Assembly: GCA_024195585.1 (NCBI GenBank)
Contig: SWBL01000191.1
Coordinates: forward strand, 31,881 to 95,880
Length of the DNA stretch: 64,000 nucleotides
DNA from: Aureobasidium sp. EXF-3400
Taxonomy: Eukaryota > Ascomycota > Dothideomycetes > Dothideales > Saccotheciaceae
Reading direction: 5' to 3'
Below, piece by piece: positions 12,830 through 23,758 of this stretch (position 1 is the first letter of the stretch; the number at the start of each line of letters is the position of its first letter). Both the position numbers and the translations under genes were made by a program. A model generated the notes under the pieces. It saw only the letters and a program-made list of their open reading frames with translations, ran no database searches and was not told the origin of the DNA.

Positions 12830-15563
12830 ATATGACCAGCACTAAGTATAACAATATGTTTTTGAAAGCCGAGACGAGTCAAGAGAAGACAAGATATATC
12901 AACTGCCGAAGACCTGAAAGTGGCCGGTGTCGATCGCCAGGGGAAAATGCCGGTGGTCAATGAGTCGATGGGGAGGGCTAGGGGCAGGGACGTGGTTCGA
13001 CTTGAGTCGAGTTAGGTGATGATGCACGACAAAGTGAAGATCGGGGACAGCTTGGATAATGCAGGTGGGCAAGCCAGTACTGATCAAATATAACGAACAA
13101 GGAAAGGATGGTGAGGGGCAGAAGGGTAGATAGATGGGAGGAGTAGTCTAGCCCCAAGGTTGCATTCTTGAATCTCTGCACACAGCGAACGATGGGCCTT
13201 TTAGAAACGTTGGACACGGACACAGACTCACTGAGAACCATGGCTGGATAGCTCGAGATCTGGTCAGAGATGCACACGCCGCAGCCGCACCGCACATGAC
13301 GAAAGAGCTTTTAGTCTGCTCGTTAGCGGCTTCCGAACCCTGCGTGGAAGGCAGGAAGAGATTTTCTGGGTGACTGTTGGACCTGGCGGGAATAATGGTC
13401 AAGTCTTCGCGCGCGCGCACGCGTGAGATATCTGCTGCACAGACTGGTGTAAAACTAGGCAAAGGGCCGCACCCGCCAATAGCAGAGCGAGGAGCAATTT
13501 GGACGGAAGGATACACTCACCGCGGCAGATCACCGCTTGGACGCCACGCCTGTTTACGGTTTATCCTCTCCAAGCCCCGGCTCTTGATTAGGCGTGGACC
13601 GAAGCAATTGCCACGTGTAGCATCGACTGCTGCGTTGCTGCCCTGTACCTGAAGAAGTTTGAACCGAAATACCAGGGCGCCATTTCAGCTGCGACTCAAG
13701 ACGCTGGGGGAAGAATGAGGATAGTGACTTTGCAGCGTCGTTTCAGAGTGCCGGATTGCGTCGACTGCCCCGTCCGCTCGTACGTTTACGCCATGCCGTC
13801 GCGAAATGACGGCCAGAAAGGTGTACTCGGAGTAGCTCTCGATTCTCCATTCCCCCTTCTCGCTGTTCCCTCCGGTCCGCAGACCTGCTGCTTCCTGAAC
13901 TCAGGGTAAGCTATTAGCGATTTAGGTTGGAAGCCTCGAAACGTGGCACCGACGGACGCCCGGGCTGTTAGAATCTTGGTGCATAACGCTTACCTTTAAT
14001 CCCGAGATTGAGTGATAAGGTTCTTCCATGTGGTGTCGCCTTGGAATGGTGTCGAGCTGGAACATGAAGGATTATCTGACGCACTGATGGGTTGTTTTGG
14101 TGAACTTTGTTCTGTACTTTTTACCCCATTCAGGATGTCTCGAGAGAGCTAGCTTGTTGCTAGCAATGACGATGGTCCATTTGGGCGAGCGAGAGAAATG
14201 AGCAAGCCCACTCGGGTGCTCGTGCAAGAAAAGGATCTACACAACGTCGCAGTACCGAAAGAGCCGGCTCTCAATATGTGAGTCCAAACATCGCTCCAAT
14301 GTATGTGTTAACGTATAGGACATGGTGTTTCTTCGTTGGCTCCCAGGTGAATTTGCGCGCGTCTGGCCAACATGTGAATTTGATGAGATCATCACGTAAC
14401 AGGTCTTTCCAATTGTTCGCCGGTGGTCATCGCACAGAAAGCCGGGAGTCTGGGCACCGGCGGGACCGGGGCTCTTTCGTCGATGTGGGCTTGGCAGCGT
14501 AGATACCTAACTACTCCTTGATCGAGCGGCCCGGTGGCTTTTTCGAATTTTGGGAAGGTCGTTGTAGGCGTGACCGATGCCCAGCCAGGCGACGCGTCAA
14601 ATAATCTGCAAAAGGGCATCCAGTCTCCACGGTGGAGCAAGATCGGGACACACGAGGGCAAAGTTCTACAGAACCTAGAAAGCACATGGAGAAAGAGTTC
14701 TGTATGAGTCGTGCCGGCATGACTCGAAAGAAGGTTTTGTGCTTTCTTTGCAACTCAAAGTCTCAAACCTCCCGTCGGCCCATTGTCCGAGTTAAATTCT
14801 GAAAAAGTTCCATGCAACATGACATCCGAATTCTGGAGAAATGTGACGGGCGGCAGGAAGCGGTAGCTCACGGACGAGGGACACGGAGGATCATTCTATC
14901 AAGGTTTGCTTAGCTGCCAAGTTCATTCCAGCTTGTATGAAACACTGCAGAAGCAATAGGCAACTGACTTGGTTCTCTCTCGTCGTCTTCGAGAATACAC
15001 AAAAGATCAACGTATTGTCTCCTGAAGCCATACCATGTTGCGCGCTGGGGTGCTGGCGCCACGAAATGAAATTTTCTTAGTCTCTGCAGCACGCAACAGC
15101 AGCACTTCCTTATTTAGCAACTATGTCTCTGTAGGGGCCAAAGTCGGCACTGGCGGACGCTAGATTATGTGTCGGGTGGACATATGCCTATCGGAGGCCG
15201 AAGTCGAGAAGCATCGCAAAAGAGGCCCTTCGCCAAGCCCAATGTGAGTGAAATCTGCTTGTACACGCCCAATCATGTATGATCCGGGAGGGTCCCGCGG
15301 AACGGAGAACGCTCGCAATTGGGTCGCGGAGGGGCTGTTACAGACTACAACGGGGGAAAGATTACTTTTGCTATCATGGTCCGTCCTCAACCCCAAACAA
15401 TCAGTGCATACCGCCTCCAAATCTTGGAATCCCAATGCGGTCTCTGTTCGTGGGTGATGACCACATGCGGTGACATGATGAAGTATTTTCGATCTCGTTG
15501 CTTTTGCTGTTGAGACACTAGATGGCACCGATTGTGATCACATCGTGTCGTCTCATATCAACT
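12830..15563. other. Gene-free interval of about 2.7 kb
   Basis: Contains the bZIP promoter at its left end and the 3' flank of the D-lactate dehydrogenase gene at its right end. No exon chain is convincing. Small features: an alternating CG/CA purine-pyrimidine run near 13409-13425 and a short inverted GCTAGC pair near 14150. Confidence 0.45.
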
Positions 15564-17585
15564 TTACCATTCTTGCACCTCACCAGGCTTGGGCTGTTGT
15601 ACGCGAACGACCTTATCACAGTTGAGTAAACACAGAGGATCAAGCGCAAGCTTCATCTGTTGTCGGGTACGTTAGCATATAACGAGACAGGGACAGTGGA
15701 ACGACGACCCGGGGTCATGGTCTGCCTGAACGCGCCATCCCATTGCATGTTCGAGACTTACCTTTCTCATCAAATCGACAGTGCTGCGGCCAACCTCATG
15801 CTCGAGATAGTCCCGCTTGACCATGCCAACACCGTGCTCGCCGGTGGCTGTACCTTCCATTTCGATGGCGCGTTTGACCATGCGATGGACGAGATCTTCC
15901 GCGAGACTGTGTTGCTTGTCGTTGTAGAGAATGATGGCTATACGCGTCAGTTACGGGCCGAACTTTTTGTTTGTTTATTCAGTGAGGCGCCTCACCATGA
16001 AAGTTGCCATCACCAACGTGACCAACAATAGCTCCTGTCAGGCCGCTCTTAGAGATGGCTTCCTTGGTCTCTTCGACGATATCGGGCAAGCGGGAGATGG
16101 GCACTGCTACGTCCGTAGTCCAGACGTGGTCACCGTCGTTCTGCTTCTTGGCCATGACGCTCCAAAGGGCTTCCTTTCTAGCGCTCCACAGCTCGAGTGC
16201 CTCATCTTGATTCTTTGCAAATTCAAAAGTCTTGCTGCCCGAAGACTTTGCTAATTTCTGGACAATCGCAATGTGCTCCTTGACGCCGGTGGCAGTTCCG
16301 CTAAATTTGAAGAACAGAGTGGGGGTCTCCTTCCACGATCGTGAGGTTTGCCCAGCATCATTGATGCATCGCATTTGAACATCGTCCAGCAGTTCAATGG
16401 CCGCAATGGGCACACCCTCACCTACAACCTTGAACGCAGCATTGGCAGCCTCCCTGACGGTAGCAAAGGTGCAGACAGCAACACTTGTATTCTGAGGCTT
16501 GACAGTGACCTTTAGTGTGGCTTCAGTAACGAGGCCAAGAGTGCCTTCACTCCCGATAAAGATGCGTGTGAGGTCGTAGCCGGCAGAAGATTTCCTGGGG
16601 CGTTGCTTGGTCTTGACGATAGTTCCATCAGCGAGGACGACGGTAAGACTCAGGACCCAGTCCTTCATGGTTCCGTAGCGATAAGCATTTGTGCCACTGC
16701 ATCCAGTGCCCACCATGCCACCAATCATGGCGCCCGGGCCGGGGTCCGGAGGAAAGAAGAGGTTGTGATCGGCTAGTTCCTCGTTCAGGCTCTCCCAGCC
16801 GACAGCAGGTTGTACGATTATGTCCAGATCATCCTTGTTCAGCTTCAGGATCTTGTCCATACGACTAAAGTCGATACACACACCACCTCTTGTTGACGCA
16901 AAGTGGCCTTCCAGACTGGTTCCGCCAGAGTAGGGTGTGACTGGGATGTGGCGACGGTGGCAGACCTTCATGATCTCGCTCACTTGCTCGGTCGATGCAG
17001 GCCTGACGACGCAGAAGGGCTGGTCTCCAGGGACGGCGGGATAAGAACTCCATTCAGAGCCCGAATGCGAGCTGATGTCGGAAGCCTCTGTCGAGATGTT
17101 TTCCTGGCCAAGAATGTCGCGGAAGTCGGTCCATGCTGCTTCGAGGTTGGTGGGAGCGATGTTGTGTTTAGGAGGATGAGCGGCGGCTAGCGGCAGGGTC
17201 GAGGTTGGGGCAGGGTCGGCTGGAGCTTGTTGGCCAGCAATGTAGCCGCCGAGGGCGCCGGTCAGCAAGACTGGGAAACATGAGCTTGTTGTATCTTGGG
17301 CATAGAAGAACGGGGAGAGGAGATACCCAGCGGCACCAACCATATGGGCGAGCCTCCCGGGCCCTTCTGAGCAGCTCGAATCTCGGCGAAGCGAAGCTGG
17401 TCTGCCCTTTCCCTTTGTAACCTTTGAGCAGTACTATCGTACAATTGGCCCTTGAACGAGGACTTGCCTTCGCTTTCCGAGGCGTAACCTCGTTGTCCTA
17501 CTCGTCTCGCTGCACGCCCTGCTTTCGCTGTCGCGCCCTTCAGCTGCTGCGACCTTTCGGCGCGAATTATAATATTTCGGAGCAT
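15564..17585 (-). CDS. DLD1: Mitochondrial D-lactate dehydrogenase (cytochrome), FAD-linked
   Basis: Four exons (minus) 17327-17585, 15996-17270, 15762-15937 and 15564-15656 give 600 residues, close to yeast Dld1 (587). The first 35 residues are rich in Arg and Ala and lack acidic residues, as expected for a mitochondrial presequence. A hydrophobic segment at about 81-100, rebuilt only by splicing intron 1, should anchor the protein in the inner membrane. The FAD-binding PCMH region carries VTPYSGGTSLEGH, and the C-terminal lobe has GHVGDGNFHA (spanning intron 2) and TGEHGVG. The enzyme oxidises D-lactate to pyruvate and passes electrons to cytochrome c in the intermembrane space. A related D-2-hydroxyglutarate or glycolate oxidase is less likely given the membrane anchor and length. 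Confidence 0.93.
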
Positions 17586-18124
17586 CTTTCCGGACTCTCA
17601 GACTGCTTGACTCGAAGAAGAGAGTAAACAACTCCTCAAAGACGACGACGATGGGTCGGCGATATGGAAGCTGTCACGCAATATGACGACCGGACGAACA
17701 ATTTCTAGCCAATCAAGCTTCGATCTGCCCGCCCCCGCTCGCAAAGCCGAGCTCTATTTGTCGTCAGGGTCGTCTGGCCATCAACAGTTTTTGCTCTAAT
17801 AAAGACCTCAGACAACGACTGGATAGTGAAATGATGCATCTACAACGCTGATTCGTAGCTTGACTACGCTGAGAACCGATTGTGACATCAAGATCAGACC
17901 GTGAGCATACATTTTCAACATGGCTGAACGTGAAAGAGAATAATCACAAAGTAAAGACAAACACATGAATGTGGGAGGGTTGAAGTTGTGCTTTTGTTTC
18001 TTCTCGCTATTTGTGATACAGCCCGGGTCCGCACATCAGACTTAGCAGATTAGCTAGAGTAGCTCGAGGCTCAAGACTGCAATCGTCGTTGAACCATTCG
18101 GCGCCATGCTCAGACGACAGAAGT
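17586..18124. other. Intergenic, DLD1 promoter and Con-6 3' flank
   Basis: 539 bp between the start of the D-lactate dehydrogenase gene and the stop codon of the Con-6 gene. It must hold the promoter of the former. Nothing else is recognised. Confidence 0.5.
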
Positions 18125-18620
18125 CTAGTTCATATCGTCAAGACGCTCCTGGAGGTGGTCTTTGGTCTCTTCAGAGACATTGGGATTGTGAAGAGCAGCC
18201 TTGAGGCCAGCGGCACTAGACAGTTTTAGTATGAAGCGCATTATATCTCAATCTGAACAGACTTACACTCTGGTAGGATCCTTGCCATCGCTGGCGTGAG
18301 GAGGAGAGGTGAGTTCGTCGAGATGGTGAGAGACATTCTCCTTGGCCTCATCAGAGACATTGGGGTTGTGAAGAGCAGCCTTGAGGCCGGCAGCGCTGGA
18401 GAAAGTTAGCAAGGAGCGAGGCAACTGAATGTCAGGAAGCGTACACTCTCATGGGGTCCTTGCCATCGTCGTTGTGAGCAGTGGTGCCGGTGCCAGTGTT
18501 GGCCTCAGTACCGACCTCCTTCTCGATGACTTCGAGAGAGTGCTGCTTGGATTCCTCCGAGGTATTGGGGTTGTGGAGGTTGGCCTTATGGCCGCCAATG
18601 ACGTTACCGATGTTCGACAT
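18125..18620 (-). CDS. Conidiation-specific protein 6 (Con-6) family, three repeat units
   Basis: Exons (minus) 18445-18620, 18267-18395 and 18125-18215 encode 131 residues, hydrophilic and without cysteine. Each exon contains one Con-6 unit, with cores HNPNTSEESKQH, HNPNVSDEAKEN and HNPNVSEETKDH, preceded in units 2 and 3 by VAAGLKAAL. Both introns sit at the same codon phase, after the first two bases of the Val codon in PMRV or PTRV, so exons can be added or lost without breaking the frame. Exons 2 and 3 share a 38-base block with one mismatch. Con-6 was first found in Neurospora as a protein abundant during conidiation; its biochemical role is unknown, and a protective or desiccation role is only suspected. 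The Neurospora protein has two such units, so three is an expansion. Confidence 0.92.
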
Positions 18621-19510
18621 TTTGATTTGAGTGGCTGAGGAGGGAATTGAGAGTGTTGTATGAGATTATGGTAGAAGTGGAAGTGGTGAACGGAAGGAGG
18701 AAAAAAGGGAAGGAAGAGCTCTTAAGAACAGCCGGTTCGCATTGAAAGTGAGGTTTCACTTGAGTGAATCGCCAGGCAGCAGTCACTTGCTGTTTGTCTG
18801 TCTCGTCAATCGCGCATGAGTCTACCTACTCTACCGGACCAGACAAAGACTCGCCAACTTGTCGTCTCTCTTATGGACCACGAATCACGCGCATGGCATG
18901 GTTGAATGGTTTCAAAGCTTACAGTAGAGACTGAACCCATCTGTCAGGCAGTCTGCATCGTGATCACAAGGGTTTGACGCTGAAAGGGGTTTGAAAGCAT
19001 AGCTCTGCACGGTACTGAGAAGGCTTCAGTACGTTTGAACCATTCTCAATAGGGTGCTTTAGCTGCATGCTGCGTCTGCTCTACATGATTGGAGCCTGAG
19101 GGACCACACAATATGGCAAAGGGATAGCAAAGCAGAGAGGCAAGCGGCTAGACGAAGCTGAGGGAAGGTGCAGTCCAGGGCTTCGGAGCAATCGCGACGC
19201 GCTCGCTCAATTGGGACAACGCAAGTCGATCCTCGCAAGTCAGGATAGCTCCCAAGTCTGAATGCAGTACGTTGAGTAGATGATAACTTCACTTGAAATA
19301 CAGTTCGTCAGATCGGTTCATGTGCGAGTTCTTCTTCAGACAATATGCAGCAGTAGATGGCATTGACGATTTCACATGAGACCAGAATGCCGGACAGGGG
19401 CCGAGGCCTCAGAGAAGCCGAGGCAGATAGCAAGCTTAATTATCTGGAAACATTGAGCAAAGGACGATTTGTCGACAACAACCATCTCATCATTACCTTT
19501 ACAAGCCGCC
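18621..19510. other. Divergent intergenic region, Con-6 / thioesterase
   Basis: 890 bp between two opposing start codons, so it holds both promoters. The 100 bp upstream of Con-6 are purine-rich on the plus strand. No gene or named regulatory site is recognised. Confidence 0.5.
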
Positions 19511-20799
19511 ATGTCGACACTAATCAAGCCTCCACCAGCTGATCCCAGCAAATCCCCAATAGAAAGCGTACTAGAACTCAAACAACTGACCGACATTGAT
19601 CCTGGTATCTTCACCAACACACGACCGCTATGGCATCCTCCCGGCGCCCGAGGAATCTACGGAGGTATGGTACCTATATGCTAGAGGTAGTCTGCAATCT
19701 TCTCACAAACGATAGGCGCCGTTATTGCACAGTGTCTTGCGGCAGCGCAAAGGACTGTCCGCGATGACTTCACCGTACACAGTATGCACTGCTACTTTGT
19801 GCTAGCCGGCAACGCAGAGATTCCAATCATGTATCACGTCGAGAAAGTACGAGACGGTCGCAGCTTCGCTACACGCACCGTGCAAGCACGACAGCGAGGA
19901 CGTCCCATTTTCACAACAACCATGTCGTTTGTTCGAGAGAACAGCGGAGGTTCAGAAAGGGTTGAACATGCAGTCGACATGCCGACAGTACCTGGACCTT
20001 CGGAAGACTTGGATATCCCGCAACAAGACAACAGTCCTTTCCAAAGCCAACGCATCCATATCCTCAACCACGAATCAGGCCGGCCGCAAGACAAGAAGAC
20101 AAGACAGTGGATCAAGGCTAGGGGCAAGATCAGCCCCAGTGGAGGACACCAGGCACACCTTTCGGCTCTGGCATACATGAGTGACAGCTATTTCATAGGC
20201 ACAGTGTCACGGGTGCACAGGCTGTGGAGATTCTCGACATCGGACAAGGACGGCAAGTCGACAATCGACAACTCTGTGCTTGAGAAGCTTCGTGACATGG
20301 ACGATGATACGCTGCGGAGGATGCAAGGAATGGATGAAGATGTCATTGTTGCATTGAGAAACATGAAGGACATCAATAGCGTGGAACAAAGACGACCAGA
20401 AGTGGGCATGATGGTAAGTCTGCAGGTAGGCATGTTCACAGGGCTAAAGACTGATGGGTGGCGCAGGTCAGCTTGGATCATACCATCTACTTCCACTCAC
20501 CGCGCAACTTCCGTGCAGATGAGTGGATGTTTACGGAAATGGAAAGTCCGTGGGCGGGAGATGGCAGAGGATTGGTACTGCAGAGGTAAGAGCATGGATG
20601 AACGAGGCGATGCAGCAAGCAAAAGCTAAACGAGGCACAGAATGTTCACAAAGGAGGGCGAGCTGGTTGCAACATGTGTGCAAGAGGTACGTGACAAACA
20701 AACACGAGGTTTGACAGGAGGAGAACTGACTAGTGCATGCAGGGCGTAGTCCGTCTCAAGGAAAACAAAGCGGCAAAGGACGTGTCGAGCAAACTGTAA
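19511..20799 (+). CDS. Peroxisomal acyl-CoA thioesterase II (TesB/ACOT8 type)
   Basis: Exons 19511-19664, 19716-20413, 20467-20585, 20641-20686 and 20743-20799 encode 357 residues. The N-terminal hot-dog domain shows the GIYGGAVIAQCL helix (spliced across intron 1) and VHSMHCYFVLAG; the C-terminal hot-dog has SLDHTIYFHSP with the family aspartate. The chain ends in Ser-Lys-Leu, a perfect PTS1 signal, so the enzyme should act in the peroxisome, hydrolysing acyl-CoA to fatty acid and CoA, matching yeast Tes1. A 60-residue insertion rich in charged residues (DMDDDTLRRMQGMDEDV) lies between the two domains. The last exon sits in a tandem repeat (see that entry). Exon 4 is only 46 bases. Start chosen at the first ATG before the conserved region. 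Confidence 0.93.
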
Positions 20800-20897
20800 G
20801 CATAGAGAGTGAGTCAAAGGACGTATCGAGCAAACTGTGAGTCAAAGGGCATGTGGAGCGAAGTGTGAGTCGAGAGGGTGAGTCAAAGGCGTGCTAG
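20775..20897 (+). repeat. Degenerate tandem repeat containing the PTS1-coding tail
   Basis: A 24-base unit beginning AAAGGACGTGTCGAGC occurs at 20775-20798 (coding), again at 20816-20839 with one internal difference plus the final base, again at 20844-20867 in decayed form, and partially at 20884. The segments between copies share GTGAGTC. Copies 1 and 2 each read Lys-Asp-Val-Ser-Ser-Lys-Leu-stop in their own frame; copy 3 reads a decayed tail ending Ser-Glu-Val-stop. Confidence 0.85.
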
Positions 20898-21269
20898 GGC
20901 GTGGGTGTAGAAGCTATGGATCAGGGTTAGGGCGTGGTATGGTCGGAGTTGATGATGGCAGGGCGTGGTGACTCTTGGTGGGTTTGGTGGGGGAGCAGCG
21001 GTTATCGGCGGCGTCACACCCCGCAGGGCCATTTTTTCACAGACCAAGAGGCACGATGTCGGCCGCATGCTGTCACAGTTCAGAGAGGGCAAGCTGCTTA
21101 AATATTAGTCGCATTATATATCCACCACGCCGTCACGCCAGCCCAGACTCTTGCCATAGACGTACCTTGCTGCCACAACCACATACTCCCGTCACAGACG
21201 TACCTTCCTCTCGACCCGCTTCCCTTGACCTGCTCCTCTGTCGACCTACTCAGCCTCCAACCGCCCATC
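20800..21269. other. Intergenic, thioesterase 3' flank and LEU4 promoter
   Basis: 470 bp. The first 100 bp are the decayed repeat copies. A TATA-like run lies at 21114-21121, about 150 bp before the next start codon, followed by a pyrimidine-rich leader. I did not find a CCGGNNCCGG Leu3 site by eye. Confidence 0.5.
21114..21121 (+). promoter_or_regulatory. TATA-like element of the 2-isopropylmalate synthase gene
   Basis: TTATATAT about 150 bp before the start codon, followed by C/T-rich leader sequence; a usual spacing for a filamentous-fungal promoter. Confidence 0.45.
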
Positions 21270-23264
21270 ATGCCCATGTATGACCAGCATAACCGGCCTT
21301 GACAAGCACGGCTCTAGCCTAGCCGTGACACCTCTGAGCTGACCAAGTACACAGGCTCAAAGAACCATGGAAGAAGTACCCCAAGTTCAAACCTCTCGAC
21401 CTGCCCAACCGCCAATGGCCCTCCAAGACAATCGACAAGGCCCCGCGATGGCTGTCGACCGATCTTCGCGACGGCAACCAGAGCTTGGTAGACCCCATGG
21501 ACGGCGAGCAGAAATGGCGATACTTCCAGATGCTCGTCAAGCTTGGCTACAAGGAGATCGAGGTCTCGTTCCCCTCGGCCTCGGACACCGACTTTGAATT
21601 CACACGTCGTCTCGTCACCACCCCTGGTGTCGTGCCCGACGACGTCGCCCTCCAGGTCCTCTCGCCATGCCGCAAGGAGCTCATCCGCCGTACTGTCGAC
21701 TCGCTCAAGGGCGCCAAAAAGGCCATTCTCCATCTGTACCTGGCCACCAGCCCGTGCTTCCAGCAAATCGTCTTCAACATGAACAATGAACAGTCCAAGG
21801 CCCTCGCCGTAGAATGCACAAAATACGCTCGCTCCATCACAAAGGACGACCCTGAGCAGAAGGATACCGAGTGGTTCTACGAGTTCTCGCCCGAGACCTT
21901 CTCCGACTCGGACCCTGACTTTGTTCTCGAGGTCTGCGAGGCCGTCAAGGCTGCTTGGGAGCCATCCGAGGAGAAGCCCATCATCTTCAACTTGCCCGCC
22001 ACAGTCGAGATGTCGACCCCCAACGTCTATGCTGACCAGATCGAATACTTCTGCCGCAACATCTCGGAGCGCGAGAAGATCTGCGTCTCCCTCCACCCCC
22101 ACAACGACAGAGGCTGCGCTGTCGCCGCTGCCGAGCTCGCTCAAATGGCAGGTGCCGACCGTGTCGAGGGCACTCTTTTCGGCAACGGTGAGAGAACCGG
22201 AAACGTCGACCTCGTCACTCTGGCCTTGAATCTTTACACACAGGGTGTCCCGCCCCACATTGACTTCGGCGACATCAACTCGGTCATCGACATTGTCGAG
22301 AAGAGCAACAAGATCCCTGTCCATCCCAGAGCTCCCTACGGTGGCCAGCTTGTCGTCTGCGCCTTCTCGGGCAGTCACCAGGATGCCATCAAGAAGGGCT
22401 TCCATATGCGCAAGCAAAAGGGCAACAACGACGACGAGCGCTGGCAAATTCCCTACCTCCCCCTCGACCCCCAAGACATTGGCCGCACCTACGAGGCTAT
22501 CATTCGTGTCAACAGCCAGTCGGGCAAGGGCGGTGTCGCCTGGATCATCCAGCGTACCCTCGAGCTCGACATGCCTCGTGGCCTACAAGTCGCCTTCAGC
22601 AAGATTGTACAAAAGGAGACAGACGCCCTGGGCCGCGAGTTGCAGCCTACCGAGATCAAAAACCTCTTTGTCAACGCTTACCATCTCGAGAAGAACCCGC
22701 GCTTCCATCTCATCGACTACGATATCACCACCGACCGCACAATCTCGTCCACCCCTGCCACCGATGGTAAGACCGCGTCGAACAAGAACTTCAAGCGTCG
22801 TTTCGATGGTGTCATCGAGGTTGACGGCAAGGAACACCGTATCCAAGGTGTTGGAAACGGTGCCCTGTCCTCTCTCGCCAATGCCCTCAAGACCCTCAAC
22901 ATCCACCTTGACGTCGATGACTACAAAGAACACGCTATTGGTAAGGGTAGCGACGTCAAGGCCGCCACATATATCGAGTGCTCCACTGGCTCCCACAAGG
23001 TCTGGGGTGTCGGTGTTCACCAGGATGTTGTCCAGGCTTCTCTCATTGCTCTTCTATCTGCCGCTTCCTCGGTGAGTCAATAATGTCCTGTCTTGGCTCG
23101 TTCTCTTCCCAAGGTCTAATCTGTCTTCTTTGTAGTTCCTGTCAAGCAGACCCGGCACACCCACTCTCTCCAGTGCGCCCAAGCTCGACTCGTTGAGGCC
23201 GAACGATGCGCCTTCCAGTGGCCCTGACTCAAAGAGTCATGTGGAGAACGGAAATGCTCAATAA
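21270..23264 (+). CDS. LEU4: 2-isopropylmalate synthase
   Basis: Exons 21270-21277 (only 8 bases), 21355-23071 and 23136-23264 give 617 residues. The first exon encodes Met-Pro and two bases of the third Met codon. The HMGL-like TIM barrel starts with STDLRDGNQSL (metal-binding Asp) and carries SLHPHNDRG and GNGERTGNVDL; the C-terminal third is the LeuA regulatory domain with GVGNGALSSL. The enzyme condenses acetyl-CoA with 2-oxoisovalerate, the first committed step of leucine synthesis, and is normally inhibited by leucine through the C-terminal domain. No clear mitochondrial presequence is present in this model, so a longer alternative start is possible. The short last exon (43 codons) is low-complexity (Ser/Pro) and less conserved. 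Confidence 0.95.
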
Positions 23265-23758
23265 GCTTCGCATACGTTGGTCTTTCTCGGCATTGGGTTT
23301 CATTTATACTTACGTGTGATGTCCATCTATCTTTCTTTACCTGATTACCCAAATTGTTTCATTTGGTCGTATGCAGAATTCAAAAATAAAAGCTATATCT
23401 TGTCTCAACCCTTCAGCTTTTCGTCATCTGGCCACCTATTCCTCAATGATCGGTCGCTGAGCATCGGTTCTTTCCGTGTTTTCAAGCCGAATAGCACACG
23501 CTCCTTCTGGCGTGTGAGAAGACACAATGGCCGAGGGAGCTACTGCAGATAACGAGGACCGATCATATTGAACAATGATATTGATACGACTGATATCTAT
23601 ATGTTATCCACACTGCGTCATGCTTTCCGCCATATCCTTCTTTCCCATGTATGCTGAGGACGACAATTCTTCTCTTCGTGGTATCCAACCATGTTGCGCA
23701 GCCAAATGAAGAATCAACAGATAATAAAAGCAATGCTGATTGATCTATCCAGTGCCGT
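23265..23758. other. Intergenic between convergent genes
   Basis: 494 bp between the stop codons of LEU4 and the Cps1-like gene. AT-rich with AATAAA-like signals (near 23385 and 23722) fitting 3' ends. No gene seen. Confidence 0.5.

Noticed and set aside
20800..20897. Extra exon of the thioesterase gene
   Set aside because: The first copy already ends in SKL-stop and no splice pair links it to the second copy without removing conserved residues; kept as a repeat.
21314..22474. A 386-codon minus-strand frame opposite the 2-isopropylmalate synthase gene
   Set aside because: Lies fully antisense to a strongly conserved enzyme; it is the mirror of biased codon use, rich in Val, Leu and Asp with no domain.
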